Source: Nitrospirota bacterium
GTDB taxonomy: Bacteria > Nitrospirota > Nitrospiria > Nitrospirales > NS-4
Direction of reading: 5' to 3'
Length of the DNA stretch: 8,035 nucleotides
Assembly (NCBI GenBank): GCA_005877565.1
Contig: VBOK01000137.1
Coordinates: forward strand, 1-8,035
Positions 5,166-8,035 of the stretch are shown in pieces. Below the pieces are notes generated by a model. The model did not search any database. It had not been told where the DNA came from and worked only from the letters and a program-made list of their open reading frames with translations. The position numbers were made by a program, and so were the translations under genes. Every line of letters starts with the position of its first letter. The first letter of the stretch is position 1.

Positions 5166-6679
5166 CAGAGCGTTCTCCAGGAACGCCCGTCACTTTCGAT
5201 GAGCCGGTTGGCCTCGACCGGCCCCATCGAGCCGGCCGTGTATTCGGGCAGCCACTTTGTGCCGTAGGCCTTCCAGCCTTCCAGGATCCCCGTGATCCAG
5301 GCCCAGGACGCCTCGACCGCGTCGCGACGCATGAACAGCGACGTATCCCCCGCCATCACGTCCAAGAGCAGCCGCTCGTAGGCTTCCGGTGAAGGCGCGG
5401 CGAAGGCTTCTCCATACTGAAAATGCAGTTCGACAGGGTTGGTCTTGGCCTTTGTGCCGGGGACTTTGCAGATGATACGAAGCGTAAGCCCTTCCTCGGG
5501 CTGAATCTTCATGACCAGAATGTTCGGGGCGAGCGGGGCTTCCGGGTTGGCGTTGAACAGGATCTGGGGAGTGGGCTTGAAGAAAACCGCGATCTCGCTG
5601 GCCCGTTTGTTGAGCGCCTTCCCGGTGCGGAGGTAGAGGGGCACGCCGGACCACCGCCAGTTCTCCACGAACAGCTTGAGCGCCACGTAGGTCTCTGTGG
5701 TGGAATCCGGCTTGACGCCAGACTCTCGGCGGTACCCGGGCACATCCGCGCCGTGCACTTTGCCGGCGGCGTACTGGGCCCGCACCGTGTACTGCTCGAC
5801 ATCCTTGCCGACGATCGGCCGCAGGCACCGCAGAACTTCCATGCGGGCGTTGCGCACCACGTCGGCGTCCAGTGAATAGGGCGGTTCCATCGCCACGAGA
5901 CACAGGAGCTGGAGGATGTGGTTCTGCACCATATCCCGCAAGGCCCCGGCCTCTTCATAGTAGGTCGCCCTGGTTCCCACGCCTTCCGCCTCGGCCACTG
6001 TGATCTGCACGTGGTCGATGTACTTGTGGTTCCAGATCGGCTCGAAGATGCTGTTGGCGAAGCGCAGCACGAGAAGGTTCTGGACAGTCTCCTTGCCGAG
6101 GTAGTGATCGATCCGGAAAATCTGGGACTCGTCGAAGACCCGTGCCAAGGTGTCGTTGATGTGCCGGGCGGACTCCAGATCGTGGCCGATGGGCTTCTCG
6201 ACGATGATCCGCGAGAACGGCTTGTTCTCGGTCGGTGGTTGGACGAGCCCAGCGTAGCGCAGGCCTTCCACGACGGCCGAAATGGACGCGGGCGGGATGG
6301 CCAGGTAGAAGATCCGGTTGCTCGGCAGCCTCAGGTCGCTCTCGATCCGCTCCAGGCGCGCCTTGATATCCTTGTAGGCCTTGGGGTCGTCAATGGATCC
6401 GGTGATGTAGAACAGCCGCCGTGAGAAGTCCGGCCAGATCACCTCCTTGAATTTCTGGCGGGAGTATTTCGCGATGCCTTCCTGGGCGGTTTTCCGGAAG
6501 TCCTCGTCGCTGAGCGGCGTGCGCCCATTGCCCAGGACCGCGTAGTTCGGCGGCAGCACGCCGTCCAGCAAGAGGTTATAGACGGCCGGCACGAGCTTGC
6601 GCCGGGCGAGGTCGCCCGACCCGCCAAATATGACCAGCGTGCAGGGTTGTGGGACGAGCGGATGAGTCGGTTCTGACAT
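5165..6679 (-). CDS. zwf: Glucose-6-phosphate 1-dehydrogenase
   Basis: Oxidises glucose 6-phosphate to 6-phosphogluconolactone with NAD(P)+, the first step of the oxidative pentose phosphate pathway. At 504 residues it has the normal bacterial length. The N-terminal Rossmann loop is GGSGDLARRKL (19-29); the basic residues after the loop are compatible with NADP+. EKPIGHD (161-167), the family signature RIDHYLGKE (189-197) and GALRDMVQNHILQLL (245-259) follow, with His254 as probable catalytic base. LYLRTGKAL (348-356) binds substrate. No key residue is missing. The ATG at 6679 has AGGAAAGG about 9 bases upstream. The gene starts 22 bases after gnd and overlaps the kinase start by one base, so the three form one transcription unit. 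The pathway's lactonase (pgl) is not adjacent, although it often is in other genomes. Confidence 0.97.
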   Translation of the reverse strand: MSEPTHPLVPQPCTLVIFGGSGDLARRKLVPAVYNLLLDGVLPPNYAVLGNGRTPLSDEDFRKTAQEGIAKYSRQKFKEVIWPDFSRRLFYITGSIDDPKAYKDIKARLERIESDLRLPSNRIFYLAIPPASISAVVEGLRYAGLVQPPTENKPFSRIIVEKPIGHDLESARHINDTLARVFDESQIFRIDHYLGKETVQNLLVLRFANSIFEPIWNHKYIDHVQITVAEAEGVGTRATYYEEAGALRDMVQNHILQLLCLVAMEPPYSLDADVVRNARMEVLRCLRPIVGKDVEQYTVRAQYAAGKVHGADVPGYRRESGVKPDSTTETYVALKLFVENWRWSGVPLYLRTGKALNKRASEIAVFFKPTPQILFNANPEAPLAPNILVMKIQPEEGLTLRIICKVPGTKAKTNPVELHFQYGEAFAAPSPEAYERLLLDVMAGDTSLFMRRDAVEASWAWITGILEGWKAYGTKWLPEYTAGSMGPVEANRLIESDGRSWRTL

Positions 6680-6701
6680 GACGACGGCCTTTCCTGTGAA
6701 G

Positions 6702-7601
6702 CTACGAGTTCTTTTTCACGGCGTGGCCGCCGAAGGCGTTGCGCATGGCGGCCAGCATCTTCTCGGCGAAGGAGTCTTCCTGACGTGACCGGAATCGGGT
6801 GAAGAGGGCGGCCGTCAGCGTGGGCAGCGGCACGGCCTTGTCGATTGCCTCGAGGACCGTCCATCGGCCCTCGCCCGAGTCCTGAACGTAGCCCTTGAGG
6901 CCTTCCAGCTTCGGGTTCTCCTTCAGGAACTCCGCGGTCAGCTCCAGCAGCCAGGAGCGTACCACGCTCCCGTGCATCCAGAGATCGGCGATCCTGGCAA
7001 GGTTGAGCGTGTACTCGCTCTTGGACATCAGCTCGAAGCCTTCGGCATAGCCTTGCATCATGCTGTACTCGATGCCGTTGTGAACCATCTTGACGTAGTG
7101 GCCCGCGCCGTGGCCGCCCATGTAGGCCCAGCCGTCCTCGGGCGCGAGGGTCTTAAAGATCGGCGCGAGCTTGTCCACGATCTCCTGCTCGCCGCCCACC
7201 ATGAGGCAGTAACCGACCTTGAGCCCCCAGATGCCGCCGCTCGTGCCGGCGTCCACGTAATGGAGGCCCTTTTTCTTGAGCTCGGCGGCGCGCCGTACGT
7301 CGTCGTGGAAGTTGGTGTTGCCGCCGTCAATGATGATATCGCCGGTGGACAGCAGGGGAGCTACTTTGTTGACGGTCTCTTCGGTCGGGGGGCCGGAGGG
7401 GACCATGATCCAGACGGCGCGGGGCGCTTTCAACTTGGAGACCATGTCCTCGAGCGAGGCGGCCCCGGCGCAGCCCACCTTTTCCGCCTGTTTGACGAGA
7501 TCCGTCGTCCGGTCGTAGGCGACCACGCGGTGCTTGCCCTGTTGGAGGCGGGTCACCATGTTCATGCCCATCTTCCCGAGGCCAATGAATCCGAGTTCCA
7601 T
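6702..7601 (-). CDS. gnd: 6-phosphogluconate dehydrogenase, decarboxylating, short form
   Basis: Converts 6-phosphogluconate to ribulose 5-phosphate and CO2. The 299-residue length marks the short bacterial form, unlike the roughly 470-residue Gnd of enterobacteria. GLGKMG (7-12) is the dinucleotide loop; Asp30 ends the second strand (VVAYDRTTD), which usually favours NAD+ over NADP+. MVPSGPPTEETV (67-78), IIDGGNTNFHDD (90-101) and DAGTSGGIWG (117-126) bind cofactor and substrate. GHYVKMVHNGIEY (167-179) contains catalytic Lys171 and Asn175. DSGEGRWT (241-248) is in the helical C-terminal domain. I place the start at ATG 7601 because MELGFIGLGKMG is the normal beginning and AGGG lies 9 bases upstream. 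An in-frame ATG at 7685 would add 28 residues unlike the family and would lie upstream of the predicted promoter. It is first in the gnd-zwf-kinase unit. Confidence 0.96.
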   Translation of the reverse strand: MELGFIGLGKMGMNMVTRLQQGKHRVVAYDRTTDLVKQAEKVGCAGAASLEDMVSKLKAPRAVWIMVPSGPPTEETVNKVAPLLSTGDIIIDGGNTNFHDDVRRAAELKKKGLHYVDAGTSGGIWGLKVGYCLMVGGEQEIVDKLAPIFKTLAPEDGWAYMGGHGAGHYVKMVHNGIEYSMMQGYAEGFELMSKSEYTLNLARIADLWMHGSVVRSWLLELTAEFLKENPKLEGLKGYVQDSGEGRWTVLEAIDKAVPLPTLTAALFTRFRSRQEDSFAEKMLAAMRNAFGGHAVKKNS

Positions 7602-7618
7602 AGGATGTCGCCCTTTCC

Positions 7619-7634
7619 CGCTCCGAACGGAGCG
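7619..7634. promoter_or_regulatory. 16-bp palindrome in the gnd leader, possible operator or hairpin
   Basis: The sequence cgctccgaacggagcg is a perfect palindrome (7-bp arms around AA). It lies between the predicted gnd transcription start and its ribosome site, 18 bases before the ATG, and just beside the -35 of the candidate anmK promoter. It could be a repressor-binding dyad acting on both genes, or a leader RNA hairpin. No regulator is recognised. Confidence 0.45.
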
Positions 7635-7664
7635 TTGTGGCTTGCAAAGCAGGCAGATTATAGA
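7635..7664 (+). promoter_or_regulatory. Candidate anmK promoter
   Basis: TTGTGG (7635-7640) and TATAGA (7659-7664) are 18 bases apart. The -10 overlaps the -10 of the opposite gnd promoter (7662-7657), so the two would compete for polymerase. It would give a leader of about 80 bases before anmK. Support is only the two hexamers. Confidence 0.3.
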
Positions 7665-7685
7665 CCAACCCTGGGGCCAACACAA
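7657..7685 (-). promoter_or_regulatory. Promoter of the gnd-zwf-kinase operon
   Basis: On the minus strand a perfect TATAAT (7662-7657) lies 17 bases after TTGTGT (7685-7680), which matches only the TTG of the -35 consensus. Start of transcription would be near 7650, with a leader of about 49 bases containing the 7619-7634 palindrome and the gnd ribosome site. Confidence 0.6.
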
Positions 7686-7750
7686 AAGACGGGACCACTA
7701 GCGCGCAATTCCCTTGATTCGTTCCGAGAGGTCGGCTAGGTTCCTGTCCC

Positions 7751-8035
7751 ATGTATGTCCTCGGCTTGATGTCGGGCACCTCCGCCGACGGCGTGGATGC
7801 CGCGTTGGTGGACGTCCGCGGGACCGGCCACGGTCTGAAGATCACGCTCAAGGCGTTCCGCACGTTCCCGTACCCGACCGCCTTTCGCGAGCGGCTCTTG
7901 CAGGCCATGACCAGTGGGACGGTGGAGGACGTGTGTCACTTGAACGCTGCGCTGGGGGAATGGTTTGCCCGGGCGGCGTTGAAGGTCCTGAAGGCGGCGG
8001 GTGTGTCGCCTCGACGAGTGGCGCTGATCGGCACG
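7751..8035 (+). CDS. anmK: Anhydro-N-acetylmuramic acid kinase, 3'-truncated by window edge
   Basis: AnmK cleaves and phosphorylates 1,6-anhydro-MurNAc with ATP to give MurNAc 6-phosphate, a step of peptidoglycan recycling in the cytoplasm. The first 95 codons are visible, against about 370 in the full family. The start MYVLGLMSGTSADGVDAAL is the hallmark phosphate-binding opening (GLMSGTSADG at 5-14). TFPYPTAFRERLLQAM and LNAALGEWFARAAL follow the family pattern. ATG 7751 gives the usual very short N-terminus, so I keep it, although no Shine-Dalgarno is obvious: AGAGG lies too far, about 20 bases upstream. The gene is divergent from gnd across 149 bases. The rest lies beyond the right edge. 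Confidence 0.95.
   Translation, partial: MYVLGLMSGTSADGVDAALVDVRGTGHGLKITLKAFRTFPYPTAFRERLLQAMTSGTVEDVCHLNAALGEWFARAALKVLKAAGVSPRRVALIGT

Noticed and set aside
7602..7685. 28-residue N-terminal extension of gnd from ATG 7685
   Set aside because: The extension is unlike the family, ATG 7601 has a ribosome site and the normal N-terminus, and the predicted start of transcription is downstream of 7685.
6972..7739. 255-codon plus-strand frame opposite gnd
   Set aside because: It lies antisense to a certain gnd gene and crosses the divergent promoter region; composition is typical of a shadow frame.
1..8035. CRISPR arrays, tRNA, rRNA, transposase genes
   Set aside because: No regularly spaced repeats, no cloverleaf or ribosomal signatures and no transposase or integrase motifs were seen on either strand.

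Overview
The window reads as ordinary GC-rich bacterial chromosome, at roughly 60-67% GC in the metabolic genes. The gene content (a stand-alone isomerase of the transaldolase/GPI-fusion type, a short-form 6-phosphogluconate dehydrogenase, a polyphosphate-glucokinase-like ROK kinase, AnmK) fits a Gram-negative environmental bacterium. A Nitrospirota-like host is my best guess, but it rests on recollection of gene style and no marker gene confirms it.

Layout, left to right. (1) Bases 2-1117, + strand: the 3' part of an ATP-grasp ligase whose start lies outside the window. (2) 1118-1271: a short non-coding gap holding a GC-rich structured repeat, copy R1. (3) 1272-1703, - strand: a conserved-looking soluble protein of unknown function, divergent from (4) 1822-3558, + strand: glucose-6-phosphate isomerase. 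The last 34 codons of the isomerase frame lie inside R2, a second, inverted copy of the repeat. (5) 3565-4380, - strand: a lower-GC patch with a small two-helix membrane protein and a Uma2-family nuclease-like protein. (6) 7601-4422, - strand: a tight run gnd - zwf - ppgK-like kinase. (7) 7751 to the end, + strand: the 5' part of anmK, divergent from gnd.

The core theme is glucose 6-phosphate metabolism. The ROK kinase would make glucose 6-phosphate, Zwf and Gnd would run the oxidative pentose phosphate branch, and the isomerase links the same pool to glycolysis. A 6-phosphogluconolactonase is not present in the window. AnmK (cell-wall anhydro-MurNAc recycling) shares the gnd upstream region, where a perfect TATAAT -10 element and a 16-bp palindrome sit.

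The most notable signal that ordinary annotation does not explain is the pair of inverted repeats R1 (1155-1269) and R2 (3454-3551). They share an exact 17-bp core at one end and an 18/20 core at the other, have different middles, and each starts at the 3' end of a gene in the same orientation relative to that gene. R2 appears to have replaced the normal C-terminus of the isomerase. I found no CRISPR array, tRNA, rRNA or transposase gene, and no convincing new multi-gene system.
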